Below the pieces are notes generated by a model that was not told where the DNA came from, did not search any database, and was given only the letters and a program-made list of their open reading frames with translations. 5,615 bases of DNA from an uncultured Lachnoclostridium sp. (GTDB lineage Bacteria > Bacillota > Clostridia > Lachnospirales > Lachnospiraceae): positions 1 through 5,615 of the forward strand of contig CATZVV010000135.1 of assembly GCA_958425285.1 (NCBI GenBank), written 5' to 3'. Positions within the stretch are counted from its first letter, which is position 1; each line of letters starts with the position of its first letter. Positions 1 to 5,615 of this stretch are shown here, one piece after another. The position numbers and the translations under genes are program-made.

Positions 1-2
1 TA

Positions 3-1340
3 TCCGGAGAGCTGACTGCTGGTGACAAATTGCCATCTTCACGTTCATTTGCTGCATTTTTGGGCGTGAGCAGAAATACTGTAGAAATTGCCTTTGCACA
101 ATTACTCGCTGAAGGCTATTTAGAATCCAAAGAGCGATGCGGCTATTTTATCAGTCAAATCACCCATACACAAACATTTTCCACCCAATCATCCAATACT
201 GTTTCCAATACATTCAGCCAAAAAGAAACATCTTTTCAATATGACTTTGCTCCAAATTCAATTGATATATCTCATTTTCCGGTAACTGTGTGGTCCCATT
301 TGGCAAAAAATAATCTTTACGATTGTAATTTACTTTTGCAGGGACATAATCAAGGGGACGAAAAACTTCGTGGGGCGATTGCTTCCTATTTACACGGATC
401 ACGTTCAGTAAATTGTATACCGGAGCAAATTATTGTAGGAGCAGGAATGGATTATCTACTACAATTGCTTTCACTTATTTTAGGGCGCGGACGCAAAATG
501 GCAATTGAAAATCCCTGTTACCAACAGGCACGGCACATTTTCCAACGTGCTGACTATCAGATAATTGATATTCCTTTAGATACAGATGGCATTCAAATGA
601 ACCCACTATATAAATCCTCTGCTAATTGCTGCTATGTTACCCCTTCCCACCAATACCCTCTTGGACTAATTATGCCAATAACCCGCAGACAGGAACTGCT
701 TTATTGGGCTTCACAAAATCCCGAACGTTATATTATTGAAGATGATCACGATAGCGAATTTCGTTATAAGGGTAAACCAATCCCTTCACTGCAAGGTATG
801 GACACGGAGGAAAAAGTTATTTATATTGGTACTTTTTCCAAAGCAATTGCACCTTCCTTGAGAGTTGGTTATATGGTATTGCCAAAACCACTTCTTTCGG
901 TGTATCATGAGCATTTTTCCTTTTATTCCTGTACTGTTTCCCGTTTCGAACAGTCCATTATATCCGACTTTATCACCAAAGGATATTTTGAAAAACATTT
1001 AAATCGAATGAGAAAATTGTATAAATCTAAACATGACCAGACAATTTCTCTGCTAAAAGACAAGCTTAACGGCTATCATATTTTAGGTGAATACGCCGGG
1101 CTCTATATAATCATACAAGCAAACAAAAAAGAAGGTCTCACCGCTAAAGCGAATCAGACCTTTGAAAATAAACAGATTCATAAAGCTATGGAATATGGCA
1201 TAAGACTTTACGGTCTCTCTGGCTTTTATACAAAGCTTCCGGAAGATTATCATGCTGCATTTCTCATTGGATTTGCAGCACTAACCGATGTTAAATTATC
1301 AGAAGGGCTTATTCTCCTATGTGAGAAAATACTTGCATAG
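3..1340 (+). CDS. MocR/GabR-family transcriptional regulator, 5' truncated by window edge
   Basis: This is a GntR-type winged-helix DNA-binding domain fused to a class I aminotransferase-fold domain that binds PLP; family members sense PLP or an amino compound and control nearby genes. The open frame continues to the left edge: codons from position 3 read SGELTAGDKLPSSR, the conserved GntR helix region, so the TTG at 30 is internal and roughly 20 N-terminal residues are missing. Counting visible residues from position 3, the helix-turn-helix runs about 1-60 (LGVSRNTV at 20-27), a Ser/Thr/Gln-rich linker follows to about 80, and the aminotransferase domain fills the rest of 445 residues. Motifs seen are TPSHQYPLG, EDDHDSEFRY and GTFSKAIAPSLR, with PLP-linking Lys280 and Arg287. 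His249 replaces the usual Tyr of EDDYDSEF. The effector and target are unknown; the target would be expected upstream, outside the window. The gene ends tail-to-tail with ribF, overlapping it by 32 bases. Confidence 0.93.
   Translation, partial: SGELTAGDKLPSSRSFAAFLGVSRNTVEIAFAQLLAEGYLESKERCGYFISQITHTQTFSTQSSNTVSNTFSQKETSFQYDFAPNSIDISHFPVTVWSHLAKNNLYDCNLLLQGHNQGDEKLRGAIASYLHGSRSVNCIPEQIIVGAGMDYLLQLLSLILGRGRKMAIENPCYQQARHIFQRADYQIIDIPLDTDGIQMNPLYKSSANCCYVTPSHQYPLGLIMPITRRQELLYWASQNPERYIIEDDHDSEFRYKGKPIPSLQGMDTEEKVIYIGTFSKAIAPSLRVGYMVLPKPLLSVYHEHFSFYSCTVSRFEQSIISDFITKGYFEKHLNRMRKLYKSKHDQTISLLKDKLNGYHILGEYAGLYIIIQANKKEGLTAKANQTFENKQIHKAMEYGIRLYGLSGFYTKLPEDYHAAFLIGFAALTDVKLSEGLILLCEKILA
1125..1162 (-). 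terminator. Probable intrinsic terminator of the infB-ribF operon, inside the regulator gene
   Basis: Read on the minus strand, AAGGTCT (1162-1156) and AGACCTT (1138-1132) form a perfect 7-bp stem. Inside it CGC (1151-1149) and GCG (1144-1142) close a UUUA loop, with a U-G pair possible beneath and a small internal loop between the two stems. One C (1131) and then six U (1130-1125) follow. This is the layout of a rho-independent terminator for leftward transcription. It lies 147 bases past the ribF stop and wholly within the regulator coding sequence. On the plus strand the same hairpin is followed by TGAAAATAAAC with no T tract, so it should act in one direction only. The stem is not very GC-rich, so efficiency is uncertain. 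Confidence 0.6.
1309..1340. other. Tail-to-tail overlap of the regulator gene and ribF
   Basis: The regulator stop TAG is at 1338-1340 on the plus strand and the ribF stop TAA is at 1311-1309 on the minus strand, so the last 32 bases of each gene are shared. There is no intergenic space for a bidirectional terminator. Transcription termination for either gene must therefore occur inside the other's coding sequence. A candidate exists for ribF (1125-1162); I see none for the regulator in the 200 or so bases after 1340. Confidence 0.9.
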
Positions 1341-2211
1341 CACTTTCTTTATCGTGATGCATATTCCATTTCAACTCATCGAGATCGGAAAATTTCTGTT
1401 CCGGCCTTAAATAGTCCAACAGTTCTACACGTATCTTTTCACCATAAATATTACTGTCAAAATCAAAGATATATGTTTCTATACCATATCCTGTTCTACC
1501 GGGAATTGTTGGTTTCTTCCCGATATTCGTAACCCCATAATACCCCTTTTCTCCGATTGTTACAAAAGACGCATATACTCCCCTGGGAGGAAGTAACTTA
1601 TTGCTTCCGGGAATCAGATTTGCTGTCGGCATATCTAATGTACGCCCAATCTGATTTCCAAGTATCACTTTTCCCTCAAAGAAAAAAGGTCTGCCGAGCA
1701 TGGCATTGGCAAGCTTAATCTTTCCATCCAGCAAGGCCTTCCGAATCCGGGTACTACTAATTTCCTTCTCCTGATAAGAGAGTTTTTGAAAGACTTTTAC
1801 CTGAAATTTATACTTTTCTGCCAACTGCTCAAGTGTGCTTACATTGCCACCTCTCTTATAACCAAAACAGAAATCCTCTCCGGCTACAATCAGTTTAGCA
1901 TTGCATTTTTTTACAAGCATCTCCCGGACAAAAACCTCTGGGCTCATTTCCTTTATTTCCTTTGAAAACGGATAAGACAAGTATGTATCAATTCCAAACT
2001 CTTTGGCTAATACTACCTTTTCGCTTTCTGTATAAATATCTGTTTGATGTTCAAACAAGAAAGTAAACATTGTTGCATACAGCGACTGCCTGTGTGCAGC
2101 CTCTGTTGCATAACGAAGCAACTCCTGATGTCCCAAATGAATTCCATCAAATTTTCCAATACATACGACGGAACCATTTAATGAAAACCGTTCTGACTCA
2201 ATTGTATTCAA
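1309..2211 (-). CDS. ribF: Bifunctional riboflavin kinase / FAD synthetase
   Basis: Phosphorylates riboflavin to FMN and then adenylylates FMN to FAD in the cytoplasm. The protein is 300 residues, close to the usual 305-315. The N-terminal nucleotidyltransferase domain (about 1-160) has GKFDGIHLGH at 19-28, the (H/T)xGH-type nucleotide-binding motif, GEDFCFG at 111-117 and SSTRIR at 152-157. The C-terminal flavokinase domain (about 165-300) has GRTLDMPTAN at 189-198, holding the PTAN nucleotide/Mg site, and ETYIFDFD from Glu245, the expected catalytic glutamate. Both halves look intact, so both activities are expected. The start is a TTG at 2211-2209, chosen because AAGGAGG lies 8 bases upstream and because it leaves a normal 18 residues before the first motif; the next in-frame ATG (MFTFLF, residue 48) would delete that motif. 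It is the last gene of the operon, 21 bases after truB, with no riboswitch visible in that gap. Confidence 0.96.
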   Translation of the reverse strand: MNTIESERFSLNGSVVCIGKFDGIHLGHQELLRYATEAAHRQSLYATMFTFLFEHQTDIYTESEKVVLAKEFGIDTYLSYPFSKEIKEMSPEVFVREMLVKKCNAKLIVAGEDFCFGYKRGGNVSTLEQLAEKYKFQVKVFQKLSYQEKEISSTRIRKALLDGKIKLANAMLGRPFFFEGKVILGNQIGRTLDMPTANLIPGSNKLLPPRGVYASFVTIGEKGYYGVTNIGKKPTIPGRTGYGIETYIFDFDSNIYGEKIRVELLDYLRPEQKFSDLDELKWNMHHDKESAMQVFSHIGE

Positions 2212-2219
2212 CGTTCCCG

Positions 2220-2226
2220 CCTCCTT
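2220..2226 (-). promoter_or_regulatory. Shine-Dalgarno sequence deciding the ribF TTG start
   Basis: The minus strand reads AAGGAGG here, then 8 bases, then TTG at 2211-2209. It falls between the truB stop (2235-2233) and ribF, in the only gap of any size in the operon. The near-perfect anti-16S match with ideal spacing supports the non-ATG start. Confidence 0.85.
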
Positions 2227-2232
2227 CTTCCA

Positions 2233-3129
2233 TCAAGAAAACATTTTTACAACTTTGTAACCACTCTTTCCCATATACTCATAAATTGCTGCAAATCTCC
2301 CCTGAAGGTTGTAAATACGAACTTTGGTCCCCGGATGTAAATCGGCTGTCAACTTTACATGCTGCTCCTTTAATGCATTTCCGTTTTTCAATAATTTTTC
2401 ACCCGACACTTCTATATCTCCTCGCGGATATGATTGAAACACAAAATCGATTGGATGAATCATCTCTTTTAATGTTCCATTAATAAATAACTCTTCAATT
2501 TCAGAAAGTGTTTTGGCATCCTCTAATCTAAAATCACTGACCGAGATTCGTTTCAAATCTTTCATTACTGCCCCACAGCCAAGAGCTTGTCCAATATCAT
2601 GGCACAAAGTCCGGATATATGTCCCCTTGGAACAATGGACAATTACTGTACATTCACTTTTATCCAGTTGCACTGAAGTGCACTCCATTTGATAAATTTC
2701 TATATCCCGTGGTTTGCGTTCTATTATTTTTCCCTCTCTTGCCAACTCATATAATTTTCTTCCGTTTACTTTTAATGCAGAATACATTGGCGGAATTTGT
2801 TTCTGGACACCAATAAATTTTGCAAGCATCTGCTCTAGTTCTTCTTCCGAAAAACGTACTTCTCTTCTTTCTAAAACCTGTCCGGATAAATCCTGTGTAT
2901 CTGTAACAACACCAAACTGCATCACCGCTTCATATACTTTGTCCTTGTTCGTAAGCATATCACAAACTTTTGTTGCTTTTCCAAGACAAACAGGAAGTAC
3001 ACCAACTGCATCCGGATCTAATGTGCCTGTATGCCCAATTTTCTTTTGTTTTAAAATACCTCTTAATTTTGCAACTACATCATGGGATGTAAAACCCTTT
3101 TCTTTATATACGTTGATAATTCCGTCCAT
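2233..3129 (-). CDS. truB: tRNA pseudouridine(55) synthase
   Basis: Isomerises uridine 55 in the T loop of most elongator tRNAs to pseudouridine. The protein has 298 residues, within the normal range. Visible motifs in order are INVYKEKGFTSHDVV (5-19), GHTGTLDPDAVGVLP (32-46) with catalytic Asp38, KVYEAVMQFG (64-73) with the active-site Tyr66, PPMYSALKVNG (113-123), KPRDIEIY (129-136), and CSKGTYIRTL (166-175) with the conserved Arg173. The catalytic domain ends near 215, and the remaining 80 or so residues are the short PUA-like C-terminal domain that binds the tRNA acceptor arm. The start ATG at 3129-3127 is preceded by TAAGGAG, in which TAA is the nrnA stop, so the ribosome binding site overlaps the end of the upstream gene and coupling is likely. 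The Asp-Ala-Val after the catalytic LDP, where many bacteria have Leu-Ala-Thr, is a lineage variant as far as I recall and not a defect. Confidence 0.97.
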   Translation of the reverse strand: MDGIINVYKEKGFTSHDVVAKLRGILKQKKIGHTGTLDPDAVGVLPVCLGKATKVCDMLTNKDKVYEAVMQFGVVTDTQDLSGQVLERREVRFSEEELEQMLAKFIGVQKQIPPMYSALKVNGRKLYELAREGKIIERKPRDIEIYQMECTSVQLDKSECTVIVHCSKGTYIRTLCHDIGQALGCGAVMKDLKRISVSDFRLEDAKTLSEIEELFINGTLKEMIHPIDFVFQSYPRGDIEVSGEKLLKNGNALKEQHVKLTADLHPGTKVRIYNLQGRFAAIYEYMGKSGYKVVKMFS

Positions 3130-3133
3130 ATCT

Positions 3134-3139
3134 CTCCTT
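3134..3139 (-). promoter_or_regulatory. Shine-Dalgarno sequence of truB, overlapping the nrnA stop codon
   Basis: The minus strand reads AAGGAG here, 4 bases before the truB ATG (GGAGAG, 2 bases nearer, can also pair). Its first two A residues are the last two of the nrnA stop TAA (3140-3138). A ribosome ending nrnA therefore sits on the truB initiation site, an arrangement typical of translational coupling. Confidence 0.8.
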
Positions 3140-4076
3140 AAAGCTGGGCTTCAATATGTCTGGTCAAATTATTAATTACATCATATTGAGATCCGTCAAT
3201 CGTACACCCGGCTGCCAATATATGACCTCCTCCACCAAAAAATTGACAGATACGGCTTACATTTACTTTTCCGTTTGACCGCATACTGACCTTATATTGA
3301 CCGGCTGCTTTCTCAACCAATAAAATTGCCACCTCTATCTTTTCTGTCGTTCGCATCTGATCAATCACACCATCCAAATCAGATGGCTTTGCTTCATAAA
3401 ATTGTAACATTTGTTCGCTAACAACAGAAAAAATACAAGTCTCATCCATAATACGAATACTTTCAAGCAGGCACCTTCCTAAAATCTGCAATTGAGTATA
3501 ACTCTTTAAGTAAAAACTCTCATCAATAATTTTACCAAACGGAATTCCCTTTTCCATTAGTCTGCCAGCAACTTCCATTGTTTTCCTACTGGTACATGAA
3601 TGTTTAAAAACACCGGTATCATGAATAATCCCAGTATATAAGGCAACTGCTACACCAAAGTCAATCTTTTCTTCCTCCAGTAAGGTAAACAAAACTTCAC
3701 ACGATGAGCTGGCATCTGGGATTACAATATTTTCCATTGCAAAGTTAGTATTGCTGATATGATGATCAATATTTATCGTGCTTTTTGCCTGTTTGAAAAT
3801 GAAAGCAGCCTCACCTAAACGTTCCAAATCACCACAATCCAGAGAAACAAAGAGATCATATTCTGTTTCCTTTTGCACATAAGCATCCTCTCGCCTTAAA
3901 TAGTCAAATGAATGTGGAATTTCTTCCAAATAAACAACTACTGTTTTATCCGGATATACAGAGCGAATATATCCATACAATGCCATATTGGACCCAACAC
4001 AATCTCCATCCGGTCTTATATGTCCGGCAATCGCAATTGAATTTGCTCTTTCTACCATCTTCTGAAGCTGATTCAT
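3138..4076 (-). CDS. nrnA: DHH/DHHA1 phosphoesterase, NrnA-type oligoribonuclease and pAp phosphatase
   Basis: Members degrade 2-5 nt RNA fragments from the end of RNA decay and hydrolyse 3'-phosphoadenosine 5'-phosphate to AMP, using Mn ions, in the cytoplasm. From the chosen start the protein has 312 residues, the usual size. The DHH domain shows HIRPDGDCVGS from His19 (metal ligands Asp23 and Asp25), SLDCGD with Asp80, the signature DHH at 104-106 in IDHHISN, and IIHDTGVF with Asp153. The DHHA1 domain ends with GGGGHILAAG (281-290), the substrate-binding Gly-His loop. All metal ligands are present. I prefer the ATG at 4076-4074: AAGGA lies 9 bases upstream, whereas the TTG at 4085-4083 has that sequence directly against it and would overlap the rbfA stop. 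The place between rbfA and truB is the usual Firmicute one, which supports NrnA over other DHH proteins, though recognising the exact substrate from sequence alone is not certain. Confidence 0.93.
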   Translation of the reverse strand: MNQLQKMVERANSIAIAGHIRPDGDCVGSNMALYGYIRSVYPDKTVVVYLEEIPHSFDYLRREDAYVQKETEYDLFVSLDCGDLERLGEAAFIFKQAKSTINIDHHISNTNFAMENIVIPDASSSCEVLFTLLEEEKIDFGVAVALYTGIIHDTGVFKHSCTSRKTMEVAGRLMEKGIPFGKIIDESFYLKSYTQLQILGRCLLESIRIMDETCIFSVVSEQMLQFYEAKPSDLDGVIDQMRTTEKIEVAILLVEKAAGQYKVSMRSNGKVNVSRICQFFGGGGHILAAGCTIDGSQYDVINNLTRHIEAQL

Positions 4077-4081
4077 GACCT

Positions 4082-4438
4082 TCAATCCTTTTTCTTTAAA
4101 TCTTCTATTTTTTGAGACATTGTTACACCATATTCAATGGAAGTATCCAGCACAAAATTTAATTGAGGTGTATTTCTCAGATTCATCCGCTTTGCCAGAA
4201 TCTTACGAATATATGCCGCTGCACTTTGCAGCCCTTCCATTGTTTCATTTTTTTCCTGTTCACTTCCGTACACGCTGATAAAGATTTTGGCAAATTTAAG
4301 ATCCGGTGTTACTTCTACTGCCATTACACTCGTCATAGCATGAATGCGTGGATCTTTTATCTCTTCACGAATAATCATGCTTAATTCTTTTTGCACTTCC
4401 CCATTGATCCGGGTATTCTTAATACTGTTTTTTCTCAT
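4082..4438 (-). CDS. rbfA: 30S ribosome-binding factor A
   Basis: RbfA is a small KH-type protein that binds the 30S subunit near the 5' end helix of 16S rRNA, helps late 30S maturation and supports growth in the cold. The 118-residue length is typical. The family pattern is visible throughout: RINGEVQKELSMII near the N-terminus, the IKDPRI turn at 28-33, V-x-V-T-P-D-L-K-F-A-K around 45-55, an AAAYIRKILAKRMNLRNTPQ helix-turn region, and the closing strand LNFVLDTSIEYG. The charged C-terminal tail ends in LKKKD. Its ATG directly follows the infB stop (TAAATG), with no spacer, and its GGAGG lies inside infB, so its translation is probably tied to that of infB. Making IF-2 and a 30S maturation factor together is a classic bacterial arrangement. 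Confidence 0.96.
   Translation of the reverse strand: MRKNSIKNTRINGEVQKELSMIIREEIKDPRIHAMTSVMAVEVTPDLKFAKIFISVYGSEQEKNETMEGLQSAAAYIRKILAKRMNLRNTPQLNFVLDTSIEYGVTMSQKIEDLKKKD
4086..4090 (-). promoter_or_regulatory. Shine-Dalgarno sequence deciding the nrnA ATG start
   Basis: The minus strand reads AAGGA within the last codons of rbfA, 9 bases before the ATG at 4076. The competing TTG at 4085 follows with no spacer and could not use it. A second weak purine patch, GAAGG (4083-4079), is only 2 bases from the ATG. Confidence 0.65.
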
Positions 4439-5614
4439 TTAGCGAGGAACCTCCACCATTTTATAGCATTCAATCTGATCTTCTTCCATGAGATCATTGA
4501 ATTTTTCAAATACCATACCACATTCATAACCAGCAGCAACTTCCTTAACATCATCTTTCATTCTCTTCAAGGACGCAACTGCTCCCTCAAAAATCAATTC
4601 ACCCTTACGCGTTACACGAGCACTGCATCCTCTTTCGATTTTACCATCCAGAACATACGAACCGGCAATTGTACCAACCCCGGAAGCCTTGAAAGTCTGG
4701 CGTACCTCTGCATGTGCAATAACCTTTTCCTCATAAATTGGCTCAAGCATTCCCTTCATCGCAGACTCAATGTCTTCAATCGCATCGTAAATGACACGGT
4801 ACAATCGAATATCCACTTCCTCCCGATCAGCTACCTCTTTTGCCATATTGTCAGGGCGAATATTAAATCCAATAATAATTGCATTGGAAGCAATTGCGAG
4901 TGAAACATCAGATTCATTAATTGCGCCTACACCACCATGAATAACACGAATAGCAACTTCTTCATTACTCAATTTCACCAAACTTTGTTTGCCTGCCTGT
5001 ACAGAACCCTGCACATCTGCCTTGATAATGAGGTTTAATTCTTTAATATTTCCTGCCTGAATCTGAGAAAACAATCCATCTAAAGATAACTTCTTAGACT
5101 TGGTTTCTTCTAATAACCGTTCCTTACCCTGTTCAATATACGCAGCAGCAATATTTTTTGCTTCCTTATCTGTCTCTGTTGCAACAAAAACCTCACCTGC
5201 ATCTGGAACACCATTCAAACCGAGTAATTCTACAGGAGTAGACGGTCCTGCCATCTTAATCCGTTCTCCGGTATGGTCAATCATAGCACGTACTTTACCC
5301 GTTGCTGAACCAATAACAATATTATCACTAATATTTAAAGTACCCTTTTGCACAAGAACAGTTGCAACCGGCCCACGTCCTTTATCCAGTCTTGCTTCAA
5401 TAACAATACCACGTGCCATACGGTTTTTATTTGCTTTCAGTTCTAATACATCTGCTGTCAGTATAATCATTTCCAGAAGTTGGTCAATACCTTCTTTTGT
5501 ATGCGCTGATACAGGTACAAATACAGTACTTCCACCCCAGTCTTCCGGAATCAGTTCATACTCTGCAAGTTCTTGCTTTACACGTTCAATATTAGCACCT
5601 GCTGTATCGATTTT
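4439..5614 (-). CDS. infB: Translation initiation factor IF-2, C-terminal part (5' end outside window)
   Basis: IF-2 is the GTPase that places initiator fMet-tRNA on the 30S subunit and promotes 50S joining. The visible frame enters at the right edge reading KID, the end of the NKxD guanine-recognition (G4) motif, so the window holds the last 391 residues and lacks the N-terminal region and G1-G3. The ATG at 5470 is internal. In visible numbering: the G5 motif SAH is at 36-38; the EF-Tu-like beta-barrel domain spans about 66-140 (ARGIVIEARLDKGRGPVATV onward); the C1 domain is about 189-280 (LNLIIKADVQGS); and the C2 domain, which holds the fMet-tRNA acceptor end, is about 299-391 (VRQTFKASGVGTIAGSYV). 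C2 carries GYECG with Cys365, part of the fMet pocket. LKRMKDDV at 349-356 has Met352 where Phe or Tyr is common. Nothing is broken. It is the first visible gene of the leftward operon. Confidence 0.97.
   Translation of the reverse strand, partial: KIDTAGANIERVKQELAEYELIPEDWGGSTVFVPVSAHTKEGIDQLLEMIILTADVLELKANKNRMARGIVIEARLDKGRGPVATVLVQKGTLNISDNIVIGSATGKVRAMIDHTGERIKMAGPSTPVELLGLNGVPDAGEVFVATETDKEAKNIAAAYIEQGKERLLEETKSKKLSLDGLFSQIQAGNIKELNLIIKADVQGSVQAGKQSLVKLSNEEVAIRVIHGGVGAINESDVSLAIASNAIIIGFNIRPDNMAKEVADREEVDIRLYRVIYDAIEDIESAMKGMLEPIYEEKVIAHAEVRQTFKASGVGTIAGSYVLDGKIERGCSARVTRKGELIFEGAVASLKRMKDDVKEVAAGYECGMVFEKFNDLMEEDQIECYKMVEVPR
4450..4454 (-). promoter_or_regulatory. Shine-Dalgarno sequence of rbfA inside infB, partly palindromic
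   Basis: The minus strand reads GGAGG 11 bases before the rbfA ATG, within the last codons of infB (Val-Pro-Arg-stop). It is followed by TTCCTC, so GAGG-TT-CCTC (4453-4444) could fold back on itself with a very small loop. Spacing is slightly long. A ribosome finishing infB would open any such structure, as expected for coupling. Confidence 0.6.
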
Positions 5615-5615
5615 G

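Noticed and set aside
30..32. TTG as the start of the left-hand regulator
   Set aside because: The frame is open to the window edge and the upstream codons (SGELTAGDK) continue the conserved GntR helix, so the TTG encodes the Leu of KLPSSR and the true start is outside.
1253..1280. TGCTGCA / TGCAGCA inverted repeat with a 14-base loop just past the ribF stop, considered as a terminator
   Set aside because: No T tract follows on either strand, and the long loop and 7-bp stem are compatible with chance inside coding sequence.
1370..1410. CGGAA / TTCCG repeat after the regulator stop, considered as its terminator
   Set aside because: Only 5 bp, no T tract after it in the rightward direction, and it is within ribF coding sequence.
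1682..1705. GGCA/TGCC hairpin followed by T6 on the minus strand within ribF, considered as an internal terminator or attenuator
   Set aside because: The stem is only 4 bp (5 with a wobble), it is separated from the T tract, and the T run simply encodes the Phe residues of GRPFFFEG.
2212..2232. FMN riboswitch or promoter before ribF
   Set aside because: The gap is only 21 bases and is occupied by the Shine-Dalgarno sequence; there is no room for an aptamer and no -35/-10 pair was seen in it.
2070..3175. Three plus-strand open frames of 65 to 153 codons opposite ribF and truB
   Set aside because: They lie opposite intact conserved genes, show Ser/Phe/Cys-rich low-information sequence typical of reverse-complement reading, and have no convincing ribosome binding sites.
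4391..4903. 170-codon open frame on the plus strand opposite infB and rbfA
   Set aside because: It is antisense to two highly conserved genes, has no recognisable domain, and its composition is that of a complementary-strand shadow.
1..5615. Mobile element, CRISPR, defence or other undescribed system
   Set aside because: All but a few dozen bases are accounted for by six intact or edge-truncated conserved genes; I saw no direct-repeat array, transposase, integrase or unexplained gene.

Overview
The window is ordinary core-genome sequence from a low-G+C Firmicute, most likely a member of Clostridia near Lachnospiraceae. That placement is an inference from the AT-rich composition, the strong AGGAGG-type ribosome binding sites, the gene order and the flavour of the proteins (for example TruB with LDPDAVGVLP around its catalytic Asp). 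I see no mobile element, CRISPR array, RNA gene or undescribed multi-gene system.

Right to left on the minus strand lies the end of the conserved translation/RNA-maturation operon: infB (3' part only), rbfA, nrnA (DHH phosphoesterase), truB and ribF. Gaps between genes are 0, 5, 8 and 21 bases, and each ribosome binding site lies in, or just after, the end of the preceding gene. This points to one polycistronic mRNA with coupled translation. The products share a theme: IF-2 starts translation, RbfA matures the 30S subunit, NrnA degrades nanoRNA and pAp, TruB makes pseudouridine 55 in tRNA, and RibF makes FMN and FAD. The promoter and the upstream genes of this cluster are outside the window.

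On the left, on the plus strand, is the 3' nine-tenths or so of a MocR/GabR-type regulator (GntR winged helix fused to a PLP aminotransferase-fold domain). It converges on ribF and the two coding regions overlap by 32 bases. No gene-free stretch exceeds 21 bases, so signals have to sit inside coding sequence. The best example is a hairpin plus U6 tract, readable on the minus strand, that looks like the operon terminator and lies inside the regulator gene about 150-185 bases past the ribF stop. A transcript ending there would be antisense to the 3' part of the regulator mRNA.

Start choices I changed or confirmed: the regulator has no start in the window (the TTG at 30 is internal); ribF starts at a TTG with a textbook Shine-Dalgarno sequence; nrnA is better started at the ATG at 4076 than at the TTG three codons upstream.
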